Shown in pieces: positions 1-10,011 of a stretch of DNA of 64,000 bases (positions within the stretch are counted from its first letter, which is position 1; the number at the start of each line of letters is the position of its first letter). The stretch comes from Streptomyces sp. ITFR-21. GTDB lineage: Bacteria; Actinomycetota; Actinomycetes; Streptomycetales; Streptomycetaceae. The translations under genes were made by a program, and so were the position numbers. The DNA is taken from the NCBI RefSeq assembly GCF_031844685.1, contig NZ_CP134605.1, positions 868,001 to 932,000 of the forward strand, written 5' to 3'. Under the pieces are notes generated by a model. That model saw only the letters and a program-made list of their open reading frames with translations. It ran no database searches and had not been told where the DNA came from.

Positions 1-660
1 GTACGGCTCGTCGGGCAGGACCACCAGGTCGGCGGCGGGCAGGTCGGCCGGGTCGATCCTCGGGTAGCGCTCGGGGCTGCCGGCGTGCACGTGGTCGACG
101 CCGAGCCGGGCCAGCAGGTCGCCGGCGAAGGTGTCGCGGCCGAGCGTCATCCAGGGGCGCCGCCAGACCGGCACGACCGCGCGCAGCCGGGGGGCGTACG
201 GTGTCACCTCACGCCAGGCGGCCTCCGCCGTGTCCAGCCAGCCGGGTCTGGCCAGTCCGCAGCCGTCGGTCAGGACGCGTCCGAGTTCGGCGAACGCCTG
301 CGGCAGGGACCGTACCTCGGTGACCAGGACGCGCAGACCGGCGGCCCGCAGGGCGGCCAGGTCCGGCGGGCGGTTCTCCTCCTCGTTGGCGATCACCAGG
401 TCGGGCCGGAGGGCGGCGACGGCGGCCACGTCGGGGTTCTTGGTGCCGCCGACACGCACCACGTCCAGGCCGGCCGGGCGGCTGCACCAGTCGGTCGCGC
501 CGACGAGCAGTCCGGGGTCGCTGACGGCGACGGCCTCGGTGAGCGATGGAACCAGCGAGACGACCCGGCGGGCGGGGCGGACCAGGCGGGCGGGGCGGTC
601 GGGCGGGCTCGGCGGGGTCACCGTCCCACGGTACGGCGGTCTGTCGGCGGGGCGTGCCAT
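1..660 (-). CDS. Helical-backbone metal receptor (BtuF/ABC-type periplasmic binding fold), partial
   Basis: The reverse strand is open from an ATG at 660 to the left edge, so the C-terminus is missing. The protein reads VVSLVPSLTEAVA, then VGATDWCSRP, VGGTKNPDV, and LRPDLVIANEEENR. This is the pattern of the cobalamin/haem binding-protein family (BtuF-like), in which two small domains are joined by a long helix. No signal peptide or lipobox is seen, which is common for the actinobacterial branch annotated as helical backbone metal receptor. The start lies only 9 bp from the divergent exonuclease gene and has no clear ribosome site. An in-frame GTG at 621 is a good alternative. The ligand cannot be told from sequence. 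Confidence 0.8.
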   Translation of the reverse strand, partial: MARPADRPPYRGTVTPPSPPDRPARLVRPARRVVSLVPSLTEAVAVSDPGLLVGATDWCSRPAGLDVVRVGGTKNPDVAAVAALRPDLVIANEEENRPPDLAALRAAGLRVLVTEVRSLPQAFAELGRVLTDGCGLARPGWLDTAEAAWREVTPYAPRLRAVVPVWRRPWMTLGRDTFAGDLLARLGVDHVHAGSPERYPRIDPADLPAADLVVLPDEPY

Positions 661-669
661 GCTGGCGCC

Positions 670-1623
670 GTGACTGACCACAAGCCCGGCAGCCTGCTGC
701 TTCTCGACACCGCGAGCCTGTACTTCCGCGCCTTCTTCGGGGTGCCCGAATCGGTGAAGGCGCCGGACGGCACCCCGGTCAACGCGGTACGCGGCCTGCT
801 CGACTTCATCGCCCGGCTGGTCGCCGACCACTCCCCCGGGCACCTGGTGGCGTGCATGGACGCGGACTGGCGCCCGCAGTGGCGGGTCGAGCTCATCCCG
901 TCGTACAAGTCGCACCGCGTCGCCGACGAACCGGCGGCCGGAGCCGGCGGCGAGGGCGCCGCGGAGCAGGTGCCGGACACCCTCGCGCCGCAGGTCCCGG
1001 TGATCGAGGCGGTGCTGGACGCGATCGGCGTCGCCCGGCTCGGCGTGCCCGGCTACGAGGCCGACGACGTGATCGGCACCCTCGCGGTGGCCGCCGCCGG
1101 CCCGGTGGCGATCGTGACCGGTGACCGCGACCTCTTCCAGCTGGTGGACGACGCCCGCGGGGTGCGGGTGCTGTACCCGCGCAAGGGCGTCGGCGACTGC
1201 GACGTCATCGACGAGGAGGCGATCGCGTCGCGGTACGGGGTGCGCGCCGGCCAGTACGCGGACTTCGCGGCGCTGCGCGGCGACCCGAGTGACGGGCTGC
1301 CCGGGGTGAAGGGCATCGGCGAGAAGACCGCCGCCGAGCTGGTCACCCGCTACGGGGACCTGGCCGGGGTCCGGGCCGCCGCCGCCGACCCGCTCTCCCG
1401 GCTCACCGCGGCCCGGCGCCGCACCATCACCGAGGCCGCCGCGTATCTGGATGTCGCGCCCAAGGTGGTCCGGGTGGCCGACGACGTGCCGCTGCCGCGG
1501 TTCGACGCGGCGCTGCCAAGCGAGCCGGCCGACCCGCGGGCGCTGGCGTGGCTGGCCGAGCGGTGGGGGCTGGGCGGTTCGCTGGCCCGGCTGCTGGACG
1601 CGCTGGCGAAGGCGGCGGGCTGA
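670..1623 (+). CDS. Stand-alone 5'-3' exonuclease (PolA N-domain/FEN family)
   Basis: This 317-aa protein equals the 5'-nuclease domain of DNA polymerase I without the polymerase. The metal-binding acidic motifs are visible: LLLLDTASLYFRAF at the N-terminus, YEADDVIGTLA, and GDRDLFQLV. They are followed by the helix-hairpin-helix DNA-binding segment GLPGVKGIGEKTAAELV. GTG at 670 was chosen because the exonuclease fold begins within ten residues, although the frame is open much further upstream (artefact of GC-rich DNA). Such free-standing copies are normal in Streptomyces beside a full polA and are thought to act on flaps or gaps in repair or replication. The gene is divergent from the metal receptor. 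Confidence 0.9.
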   Translation: MTDHKPGSLLLLDTASLYFRAFFGVPESVKAPDGTPVNAVRGLLDFIARLVADHSPGHLVACMDADWRPQWRVELIPSYKSHRVADEPAAGAGGEGAAEQVPDTLAPQVPVIEAVLDAIGVARLGVPGYEADDVIGTLAVAAAGPVAIVTGDRDLFQLVDDARGVRVLYPRKGVGDCDVIDEEAIASRYGVRAGQYADFAALRGDPSDGLPGVKGIGEKTAAELVTRYGDLAGVRAAAADPLSRLTAARRRTITEAAAYLDVAPKVVRVADDVPLPRFDAALPSEPADPRALAWLAERWGLGGSLARLLDALAKAAG

Positions 1624-1696
1624 CCGGCCGGTCGGGGGACGGGCCGGAACCGGGCCGGCGGCGGGGGCTCCGGTGGCGCCGGGCGCGCCCTACGTG

Positions 1697-2131
1697 ATGG
1701 CGCTGGCGCCGGTCGCGGTCCGGCCGTGCTCGGTCGCCGTCGCGCTGGAGATCCGGGGTGAGCGCTGGTCGCTGCTCGCGCTGCGGGAGCTGGCCTACGG
1801 GGTGCACCGCTTCTCGAGGATCGCGGGCTGCACGGGCGCGTCCCGCGACATTCTGGCGGACCGGCTGCGCAAGCTGGAGGAGGCGGGCGTCGTCGAGCGC
1901 CGGCCGTACAGCGAGCACCCGCCGCGCCACGAGTACCACCTGACGCAGGCGGGCCAGGAGCTGTTCCCGGTGATGCAGGGGCTGCGGGCCTGGGGCGACA
2001 AGTGGGCCGTGGACTCGCCCGCCGTGGTGTTCCGGCACACCTGCGGCGAACCGCTGGAGGTCGACCTGCGCTGCGGGCACTGCGGGGAGCCGGCCGCCCG
2101 GGAGTCGCTGACCCCGACCCGGCCGGCCTGA
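1697..2131 (+). CDS. HxlR-family winged-helix transcriptional regulator
   Basis: This 144-aa protein has the single-domain HxlR layout: an N-terminal cysteine (CSVAVALEIRGERWSLL), a recognition region with SRDILADRLRKLEEAGVVER, a wing with HEYHLTQAGQELFPV, and a C-terminal extension. The tail holds HTCGEPLEVDLRCGHCGEP, a C-x-n-CGHC pattern that may bind metal, though this is unproven. ATG at 1697 gives the usual family N-terminus. HxlR proteins often sense electrophiles through the N-terminal cysteine. No obvious target gene is adjacent: the exonuclease ends 73 bp upstream and the P450 is convergent. Confidence 0.88.
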   Translation: MALAPVAVRPCSVAVALEIRGERWSLLALRELAYGVHRFSRIAGCTGASRDILADRLRKLEEAGVVERRPYSEHPPRHEYHLTQAGQELFPVMQGLRAWGDKWAVDSPAVVFRHTCGEPLEVDLRCGHCGEPAARESLTPTRPA

Positions 2132-2344
2132 GGACGGGCGGGCGGCTCCGCGGTCGGCGGCCGACCGCGCGACGGCCACCCGCAGGGTGCCCGGCCCCGC
2201 GGTGCCCGGCCGCTCGGTGCCCCGTCCGGCCGCGCCCGCTCGGCCGGTGCGGCACGCCGCCCACGGGCCCGCCGGCCGGTCAGCGGGCCGGCGCGGGCGG
2301 TCGCGGCGGTACGCGGTCCGGGCCGGATACGGGCGCGGCGCGCG

Positions 2345-3589
2345 TCAGCGCAGCCGGACCGGGATCTCCTTCCAGCCCTGGGCGATGAAGGACGGCACCT
2401 GCCGCAGGTCGGCCGGGCCGGCGGCCAGTGACAGGCCGGCGTACCGCTCGAAGAGGGCCGGGAGCGCGATGACCGCCTCCATCCGGGCCAGGGGGGCGCC
2501 GATGCAGCGGTGCACGCCGATCCCGAAGGCCAGGTGGTCGTCGGCGCCGCGGGCCGCGTCGAACCCACCCGCGCTCTCGCCGTAGTGGGCCGGGTCCAGG
2601 CCCGCTGCCGCGAAGGTGGTGACGATGGCGTCGCCGGCCGGGATGGTCACCCCGGCCACCTCGATGTCCTCGACCGCGAACCGCAGCGGCAGGGCGGCGA
2701 TCGACGGGTGCACCCGCAGCACCTCCTCGACGACCGCCTCCCAGGAGATCCCGCCGGCCCGCACCGCGGCGAGCTGCTCGGGGTGCCGCAGGAGTGCCAC
2801 CGCGGCGTTGCCGATCAGGTTGACGGTGGTCTCGAAGCCGGCGCTGATCACCAGCAGCAGGGTGTGCAGGAGCTCCTCGCCGCTGAGCCGGTCGCCGTCG
2901 TGGTCCCGTACCCGGATCAGCTCGGTGGTGATGTCGTCGCCGGGGTGCTCGCTCTTGTAGCCCACCAGGGCGGACAGCACGGTCCCGATCTGCTGCTGGA
3001 CGAGGGCCCCGTGCTCCGGGCTGGTGTCGGAGGTGTCCATGAGGGCGGTGACCAGGGCGCCGGAGGCGCCCACCAGGTGGTCGGGGACGCCGAGGAGTTC
3101 GCTGATCATCCGCATCGGCAGCGGGTGCGCGTACCCGGCCCGCAGGTCCACCGGCTCACCGGGGGCGGCCTGTTGGGCGGCGTCCAGGGCGTCCAGGAGT
3201 TCGGTGGTGATCGCCTCGATCCGCGGGCGCATCGCCTCGGTGCGGTGGGCGGTGAAGCTGGGGGCGACCAGCTTGCGCAGCCGGGTGTGGTCGGGGCCGT
3301 AGGAGGAGAGCATGTTGACCACGCCGACCCAGGCGAGGATCCAGGACCACGACGGGTGCCGGCCGACCTCGGGCCACAGCGACCAGTGCTGCCGCGGGTC
3401 CTTGCTGACCCGCGGGTCGAGGATGAGCGACTTGAGGGCGGCGTGGCCGGTGGGCGCCCAGGCGGGGATGCCGCCGGGCAGGTCCACCGGCACCACCGGG
3501 CCGAGGGCCCGCAACCGTGCGGTCTCGGCGGCGATGTCACCGCCGAACGGGTCGATGGCCGGGCGGACCGGGCCGGTGGAGCTCGTCAT
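2345..3589 (-). CDS. Cytochrome P450, CYP154-like (conservon-type, CvnE-like)
   Basis: This 414-aa P450 has an I-helix oxygen-activation motif AGFETT, an intact K-helix ExxR (EEVLRVHPS), and a heme-ligand loop FGIGVHRCIGAPLARMEA with the axial Cys. The N-terminal region (DPRVSKDPRQHW, then SYGPDHTRLRKLVAPSF) and the end (VPSFIAQGWKEIPV) resemble remembered CYP154A1-type sequences; these are the P450s often found as the last gene of Streptomyces conservons. GGAGAAC lies 7 nt before the ATG. Upstream lies a roadblock/LC7 gene, but the expected DUF742 and small-GTPase genes are absent. The substrate is unknown. The redox partner could be the ferredoxin encoded near 34.8 kb, but nothing here shows that. 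Confidence 0.92.
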   Translation of the reverse strand: MTSSTGPVRPAIDPFGGDIAAETARLRALGPVVPVDLPGGIPAWAPTGHAALKSLILDPRVSKDPRQHWSLWPEVGRHPSWSWILAWVGVVNMLSSYGPDHTRLRKLVAPSFTAHRTEAMRPRIEAITTELLDALDAAQQAAPGEPVDLRAGYAHPLPMRMISELLGVPDHLVGASGALVTALMDTSDTSPEHGALVQQQIGTVLSALVGYKSEHPGDDITTELIRVRDHDGDRLSGEELLHTLLLVISAGFETTVNLIGNAAVALLRHPEQLAAVRAGGISWEAVVEEVLRVHPSIAALPLRFAVEDIEVAGVTIPAGDAIVTTFAAAGLDPAHYGESAGGFDAARGADDHLAFGIGVHRCIGAPLARMEAVIALPALFERYAGLSLAAGPADLRQVPSFIAQGWKEIPVRLR

Positions 3590-4058
3590 GTGCGTTCTCC
3601 AGATTGGTCGGGAGTACGTGGGGGGAAGCGGACGGGCGGTGCCGTCGACGAACGGTGGAAGAGCTCCTGGCGCCGGCTGCGGCGCTCGCGGGCGGTGACC
3701 GGCCCGGGTCCGGCAGCCGCCGGGAGAGCCGTTGGACGGACCCGGTCGCGATCAGCGAGGCCTGCCGGCCGGGCGCAGGCGGGGCGGCCGGGACGCGGAG
3801 GGTGCGGACCGGCGGCCGCGGCGGCGCAGCGGCCTCCACCGCGGTCGGCGCGCCGCCGTCCGGCACTTCGAGCGGCCCGTACCGGGCGGCCGGCGGCTCG
3901 TCGCGCGGGCGGCGGCCGGTACCGACCGGCACGGACGGCCCACGCGGGCCGGGGCGGCCCGGCCACGCCGCCCCGGCGGCGGACGGACAGGCGGGGACCG
4001 GACAGGCGGGGACCGGACAGGCGGGGACCGGCGGACGGCCGGTCCGGCGGCGGGTCAT
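3590..4058 (-). other. Low-complexity gap where conservon genes cvnC/cvnD would be expected
   Basis: A typical conservon has a DUF742 gene and a Ras-like GTPase gene between the roadblock gene and the P450; neither is recognisable here in any frame. One minus-strand ORF starts at 4058, its ATG overlapping the TGA of the roadblock gene (ATGA). It would run to 3537, 53 bp into the P450 gene, as a 173-aa Pro/Ala/Arg-rich product. It begins with a PVPAC pentapeptide repeat caused by three tandem 15-bp units (3985-4029). The start overlap is suggestive, but the composition gives no domain. It may be a replacement gene or degenerate spacer. Confidence 0.35.
3985..4029. repeat. Three tandem copies of a 15-bp unit
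   Basis: The unit GGACAGGCGGGGACC is repeated three times without change at 3985-3999, 4000-4014 and 4015-4029, just downstream of the roadblock gene. It probably arose by replication slippage. Confidence 0.9.
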
Positions 4059-4477
4059 GCCGGGATGTCGCCCTGCCCGCCCCGGGGTGCGGCGGTCATC
4101 GCCTTCTCACCGAGCCGGGCGACCTGCGAGTGGACGCGGTGGGCGAGCAGGTCCAACCGCACCTCCGGGTCGCTGTAAGCGGCCACGCAGGTGCCGTGGG
4201 CGGTGGGCGCGACCAGGATGTAGCCGTGGTCGGACTCCACCACGACCTGCAGGACCCGGGCGTCGTCGCGGTCGGCGAAGGCCGCGGCGGCCGTGCGGCA
4301 GGCGCCCTGCACGGTGCTGACGATCGCGGCGGCGCGTTCCGCCGTGGGCCGGGACAGGGTGTCGGTGTAGCCCGAGACCAGGCCGTCCCTGGTGAGCAGG
4401 ACGGCGGCCTTGACATGGGGGATCTCCAGGATCGGATCGAGCACCCACGCGGTGTCGCCGGTGTCGCGGCTGGTCAT
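4055..4477 (-). CDS. Roadblock/LC7 domain protein (CvnB-like)
   Basis: This 140-aa protein is the roadblock/LC7 (MglB-like) component of a conservon. Family features are the start WVLDPILEIPHVKAAVLLTR, then DGLVSG, the central VVESDHGYILVA, and the C-terminal RLDLLAHRVHSQVARLG. Roadblock proteins normally act as partners of small Ras-like GTPases and sensor kinases in membrane-associated signalling. The start codon overlaps the stop of the upstream 164-aa ORF (TGATG), which indicates translational coupling. The usual partner GTPase gene is not next to it, so any partner must be encoded elsewhere. The P450 downstream supports the conservon assignment. Confidence 0.88.
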   Translation of the reverse strand: MTSRDTGDTAWVLDPILEIPHVKAAVLLTRDGLVSGYTDTLSRPTAERAAAIVSTVQGACRTAAAAFADRDDARVLQVVVESDHGYILVAPTAHGTCVAAYSDPEVRLDLLAHRVHSQVARLGEKAMTAAPRGGQGDIPA

Positions 4478-4971
4478 CACGGGTCTTTCCCTTCGGTTGG
4501 GACGGCTGGGGCCGCCGCCGTGCCCGGCCGGAGGGCGCCGAGCACGGCGGCCGACTCCTCCGGGGTGCGGGCGGGCGGCAGCGGCGGTGGGACGGCCTCG
4601 GCGAGGCGGGGGGCGCGGGGCCGGCGGCGGCGCCGGGGCGGTACGCCGCCGGCGCCGTCCTCGGCGGCGCGGTCGGCGCGGGTGGTGTCCGCGGCCCGCG
4701 CGGGCTCGGCGCCTGCCGGGGGGCGCGCGGCGCGGCTGCCCGGTTCTGGGGCGGGGCCGGCGGCGGGCCGCGGCGCGGCGGAGCCCTTCGAGCGCCCGGC
4801 GGGAGCCCTCGGGTCCCGGCCGGGTGCGGTCGGGACGGGGGCGGTGCCCGGCGACCTCCTCGTGCCGCCGGATGCGGTGCCGGCGGGAGCGGGGCAGGCC
4901 GCCCCCGGGACGAGCGCCAGGAAGGTCCCGGCGGCCGGGCCGCCGACGACCGGGTCCGGTGGTTCGGTCAT
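4477..4971 (-). CDS. Disordered Pro/Ala-rich protein resembling only the C-terminal tail of a CvnA sensor kinase
   Basis: This 164-aa ORF has no folded domain that can be recognised. Its last third, PPRRRRRPRAPRLAEAVPPP followed by RTPEESAAVLGALRPGT and EGKDP, resembles the conserved tail of conservon histidine kinases (LPRRVRQ..., then RSPEEARAxMSALQRGT). The nitrate-sensor, HAMP and ATPase parts are absent, and nothing kinase-like remains upstream to 5300. GAGG lies 7 nt before the ATG at 4971. The stop overlaps the roadblock start by one base, exactly where cvnA meets cvnB. It is either a kinase remnant kept for translational coupling or a real adaptor. The homology is inferred from short motifs only. 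Confidence 0.55.
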   Translation of the reverse strand: MTEPPDPVVGGPAAGTFLALVPGAACPAPAGTASGGTRRSPGTAPVPTAPGRDPRAPAGRSKGSAAPRPAAGPAPEPGSRAARPPAGAEPARAADTTRADRAAEDGAGGVPPRRRRRPRAPRLAEAVPPPLPPARTPEESAAVLGALRPGTAAAPAVPTEGKDP

Positions 4972-7164
<2,193 letters not shown>

Positions 7165-7247
7165 CGGGCCGCACCTCACAGCGCACGGCCCCGACGGGTG
7201 CCGCACCCGGCGGCTCCCGTCCGGGCCGTTCCCGCCCGGCCCCGACG

Positions 7248-7274
7248 CCGGGAACACCGGGAACACCGGGAACA
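7248..7274. repeat. Three tandem copies of a 9-bp unit
   Basis: CCGGGAACA occurs three times head to tail between the cellulase gene and the row of broken genes. Confidence 0.85.
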
Positions 7275-7439
7275 CCTTCAAAAGTGGCCGGTCCTTCGGC
7301 CGATCGGGACAGTGCGGCCTGCCGCACCCATCCGCGGGCCCCGCAGGCCGAAGGGGAGTGCGGAACCGGTCTTCCGACCGGGGTCCTCCTCCCCACGGAA
7401 AGTTCCTCCACGAGTCCACGCAGAACACCGGCCGGCGTC

Positions 7440-7755
7440 GGCCGGTGGAAGTCCACCGCGCTGCTGCTGGCGCCGGGCACCGCGGTCGCGGGCGCCGCGC
7501 CGGTCGGACCCGGCTCGGAGGTCGGCCAGGCGTCCAGCCACCGCGAGGCGCCGCTGATCGCCTCCGACTTGCAGGTCGGCAACACCGACCTCTGAGCGTT
7601 CTCCGGCCCGGACAAGTCCGACACGGTGACGCTGATCGCCAACTGGTACCCCTTCCAGGAGCCCAACGGCGGGCCGGACTTCTACCCGTTCACCACCGAC
7701 GCGCACTACGACATCAACATCGACAGCCAGGGCACCGGCACCCCGGACCTGGTAC
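7440..7755 (+). pseudogene. DUF4331 family secreted protein, N-terminal remnant with nonsense codon
   Basis: The reading frame gives a signal-like STALLLAPGTAVAGAAP and then ASSHREAPLIASDLQVGNTDL, the hallmark start of DUF4331 proteins. It then stops at TGA (7593-7595), where the family has Tyr (NTDLYAF). The same frame continues AFSGPDKSDTVTLIANWYPF, DFYPFTTDAHYDINIDSQG and GTGTPDL, and then breaks off near 7750 into a different gene. The normal protein is several hundred residues long, so most of it is deleted. The start codon cannot be placed. Confidence 0.8.
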
Positions 7756-8189
7756 ACCCTGGATCTCCAGGGCCGCACCACCGAGGCCGAGCAGGCGCTG
7801 CGGCGGGCGCCGGAGGGCGCCGCCAACCCGGCCGACCAGGCGCTCTGCCAGCACTACCCGGGCGAACTCGCCTGCAGCACCGGCCATCCCCAGCAGGCCC
7901 GGGACCACTACCGCAGCGCGCTCCGCCTCGATCCGACCTACACCGCCTCGGTGGCCGGGTCGGCCCGCGCCGAGGCCGCCCTCGGCCGGATCCCCCGCGC
8001 GGTGGCCGACTACCGGACGGCCGTCGACCGGGTGCCGCAGCCGCAGCACGTACTGGAGTTCGGCGAGCTGCTGGAGTCCTCGGCCGGGCCCGGGAGGCCG
8101 CAGCCCAGTACGGCGTACTCGAAGCCGAGCAGCGGCTCTTCGCCGCCGACGCCCGCAGCCGCCTCACCGCCGTGCGAGGCCGACGATGA
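7748..8189 (+). pseudogene. Tetratricopeptide-repeat protein, truncated and frameshifted
   Basis: Directly after the DUF4331 break another frame reads YTLDLQGRTTEAEQALRRAP, then ARDHYRSALRLDPTYTASVAG and ALGRIPRAVADYRTAVDRVP, which are TPR helices. Near 8080 the frame shifts: after LEFGELLES the protein continues in a neighbouring frame as LGRAREAAAQYGVLEAEQRL and FAADARSRL to a stop at 8187-8189. The N-terminus was lost with the end of the DUF4331 gene, as if one deletion fused the two. As I recall, DUF4331, TPR and HoxN-like genes are neighbours in other Streptomyces, which would support three former genes of one operon. Confidence 0.75.
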
Positions 8190-8650
8190 GCCTCAGCACC
8201 GGGACCCGCACCAGCGCCGGCACCAGCGGCCACGCCGGGGCCCGCGGCCACGCCGGGGCCCGCGCCCGCGCCGGGGCCCGCGCCGACGGCCCCGCCCGTC
8301 CGCGAGCCCGGCGCGCCGCCCTGCTGCCGGCCGGCGTCCCGGCCCTGGTCTGGCTGACCGCGCCCGCCGTCTCGGCCCATCCGCTCGGCGACTTCACCGT
8401 CAACCGGTACGACGGACTCACCCTGCGTCCAGGCCACGTCGACGACCTCGCCGTGGTCGACACCGCCGAGATCCCGACGCTTCAGGGCCTGCCCGCGATG
8501 GACACCGACCACGACGGCCGGCTCGGCGCGGCCCGAGGCCGCGGCCCACGCCAGGACCGCCTGCGACACGCTGGCCGGCCAGGTCCGCGCCCCCGCCGCT
8601 CCGGCCCCGCACGCCCCGTCCTCTCCGCTCCGTCCCGACACCCGAGGTGA
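8187..8650 (+). pseudogene. HoxN/HupN-type (nickel) transporter-like protein, N-terminal fragment
   Basis: ATG at 8187 begins MSLSTGTRTSAGTSGHAG and leads to a hydrophobic stretch (LLPAGVPALVWLTAPAVSA). It then reads HPLGDFTVNRYDGLTL, HVDDLAVVDTAEIPTLQ and MDTDHDGRLGA, the N-terminus of a membrane protein family annotated as nickel or high-affinity metal transporters. Just after DGRLGA the frame changes: the expected EAAAHARTACDTLAGQVRA is readable in another frame. The whole membrane domain is then missing. A GC-rich slippage repeat near 8230-8290 lengthens the N-terminus. Confidence 0.7.
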
Positions 8651-8655
8651 ACGCC

Positions 8656-8971
8656 ATGTCCTCCGGGCACCGCCGCTTCGCGGCTCCCGTCCTGCTCACC
8701 GCCGCTCACGCTGACCTCCTGCGGCGGGTCGGGACCGCCGACCGGAGCGCTCGACACCGGCGCCCCGACACCGCGCCCGGTCTGCCGCCCGCACCAACCG
8801 GTGCTGCCTGACCGCGACTACGCCGGCGGCAAGGACGGCAGGCCTCTCGCCGTCCTCACCATGCTCCGCCACTTCACCGCCCAAAGGTCGCTCCCCTCCT
8901 GCGGCGGAAGGCCGCCCGCCTCCCGTGACGCCGCCTGGACCCGGCTCTACGCCGACCTCACCCGCTCCTGA
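8656..8971 (+). pseudogene. Small lipoprotein remnant, frameshifted
   Basis: ATG at 8656 gives MSSGHRRFAAPVLLTAA, a signal peptide start. A one- or two-base indel near 8705 moves the continuation to another frame: LTSCGGSGPPTGALDTGAP, with a lipobox-like LTSC, then QPVLPDRDYAGGKDGRPLAV and LTMLRHFTAQ, ending at a TGA near 8970. I do not recognise the family. It is the fourth broken gene in a row. Confidence 0.5.
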
Positions 8972-9010
8972 ACCGGCCTCGCTCCGGGCCCGGCCCAACC
9001 CGGCGGCCGG

Positions 9011-9058
9011 GAGGTCGGTCGCGAGGTCGGTCGCGAAGTCGGTCGCGAAGTCGGTCGC
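9011..9058. repeat. Four tandem copies of a 12-bp unit
   Basis: GAGGTCGGTCGC (twice) and GAAGTCGGTCGC (twice) lie head to tail, starting 31 bp before the iron box of the next gene. Confidence 0.9.
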
Positions 9059-9087
9059 GAGGTCCCCCTGGCCGGTTTCCGACCATC

Positions 9088-9105
9088 GGTTAGGCTTACC
9101 TAACC
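9088..9105. promoter_or_regulatory. Iron box (DmdR/IdeR/DtxR-type operator)
   Basis: GGTTAGGCTTACCTAACC is a near-perfect palindrome (TTAGG...CCTAA arms), 25 bp upstream of the siderophore-interacting protein start. It matches the DtxR-family iron-box pattern of actinobacteria, so repression in high iron is expected. Confidence 0.88.
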
Positions 9106-9130
9106 AGGACCGCGAGAGAACGGGCGCACC

Positions 9131-9976
9131 ATGGCCGACCGACCGCAGCGCAGGACCCGCACGCCCAAGCACGCCACCGTCGTCCGCACCGAGCGGCTGA
9201 CCCCGCACATGATCCGGGTGGTGCTGGCCGTCGACCCGGCCGCCCCGCTGGAGATCGGCTCCTGCACCGACCACTACGTCAAGCTGCTCTTCGCGCCCGA
9301 GGGCGTCACCTATCCGGAGCCGCCGGACCTCGACGCGATCCGCGCCGAACTGCCGCGCGAGCAGTGGCCGCGTACCCGTACGTACACGGTCCGGGCCTGG
9401 GACGAGGCGAGCCGCGAACTGAGTGTGGACTTCGTGCACCACGGGGACGAGGGGCTCGCCGGGCCGTGGGCGGCCGCGGTCCGCCCCGGCGAGAGCATCC
9501 ACTTCATGGGCCCCGGCGGCGGCTACGCACCCGATCCGGCGGCCGACTGGCACCTGCTGGCCGGTGACGAGAGCGCGCTGCCCGCGATCGCGGCGGCGGT
9601 GGAGCAACTGCCGCCGGGTGCACCGGCGAAGGTGTTCGTCGAGGTCGCGGGACCCGAGGAGGAGCAGAAGCTGCTGGCCGGCGGCGCGGCGGAGATCGTC
9701 TGGCTGCACCGCGCCGACCGGCCGGTCGGCGCGGCACTGGTCGAGGCGGTGACCGCCCTCGACTTCCCCGCCGGTGACGTGCAGGTCTTCGTGCACGGCG
9801 AGGCCGGCTTCGTCAAGGAGCTGCGCCGCCACCTCCGGCTCGACCGCGGCGTGCCGCGCGAACGGCTGTCCGTCTCCGGTTACTGGCGGCGCGGCGCCGA
9901 CGAGGACGGCTGGCAGGCGTCCAAGCGCGAGTGGAACGAGCAGGTCGAGCGGGAGCAGGAGTCCGCGGCGGGCTGA
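9131..9976 (+). CDS. Siderophore-interacting protein (ferric-siderophore reductase, FAD-binding)
   Basis: This 281-aa SIP-family cytosolic flavoprotein reduces ferric siderophores to release iron. It has an N-terminal FAD-binding barrel with the signature RTYTVRAWD and VDFVHHGDEGLAGPW. A C-terminal NAD(P)H domain follows, starting WHLLAGDESALPAIAAAVEQ and containing VQVFVHGEAGFVKELRRHL and SVSGYWRRGADEDGW near the end; all are family landmarks. GAGAGAA precedes the ATG. The iron box just upstream shows that it is iron-regulated. No siderophore biosynthesis or uptake genes are adjacent, so it probably serves siderophores taken up by systems encoded elsewhere. Confidence 0.93.
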   Translation: MADRPQRRTRTPKHATVVRTERLTPHMIRVVLAVDPAAPLEIGSCTDHYVKLLFAPEGVTYPEPPDLDAIRAELPREQWPRTRTYTVRAWDEASRELSVDFVHHGDEGLAGPWAAAVRPGESIHFMGPGGGYAPDPAADWHLLAGDESALPAIAAAVEQLPPGAPAKVFVEVAGPEEEQKLLAGGAAEIVWLHRADRPVGAALVEAVTALDFPAGDVQVFVHGEAGFVKELRRHLRLDRGVPRERLSVSGYWRRGADEDGWQASKREWNEQVEREQESAAG

Positions 9977-10011
9977 GCGGTCCGCCCGGCCCCGCGGCGG
10001 CGCCGCCACGC

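Noticed and set aside
1627..1696. Longer start for the HxlR regulator inside the exonuclease gene
   Set aside because: The open frame extends to 1451, but the family N-terminus fits ATG 1697, and the upstream part is a shadow of the exonuclease.
8220..8300. Collagen-like or mobile-element repeat
   Set aside because: The CCACGCCGGGGCCCGCG-type units lie inside the transporter remnant and look like local slippage; no inverted ends or transposase are present.
9011..9058. Possible CRISPR-like array
   Set aside because: The four 12-bp units are contiguous with no spacers and no cas genes are present, so it is a simple tandem repeat.
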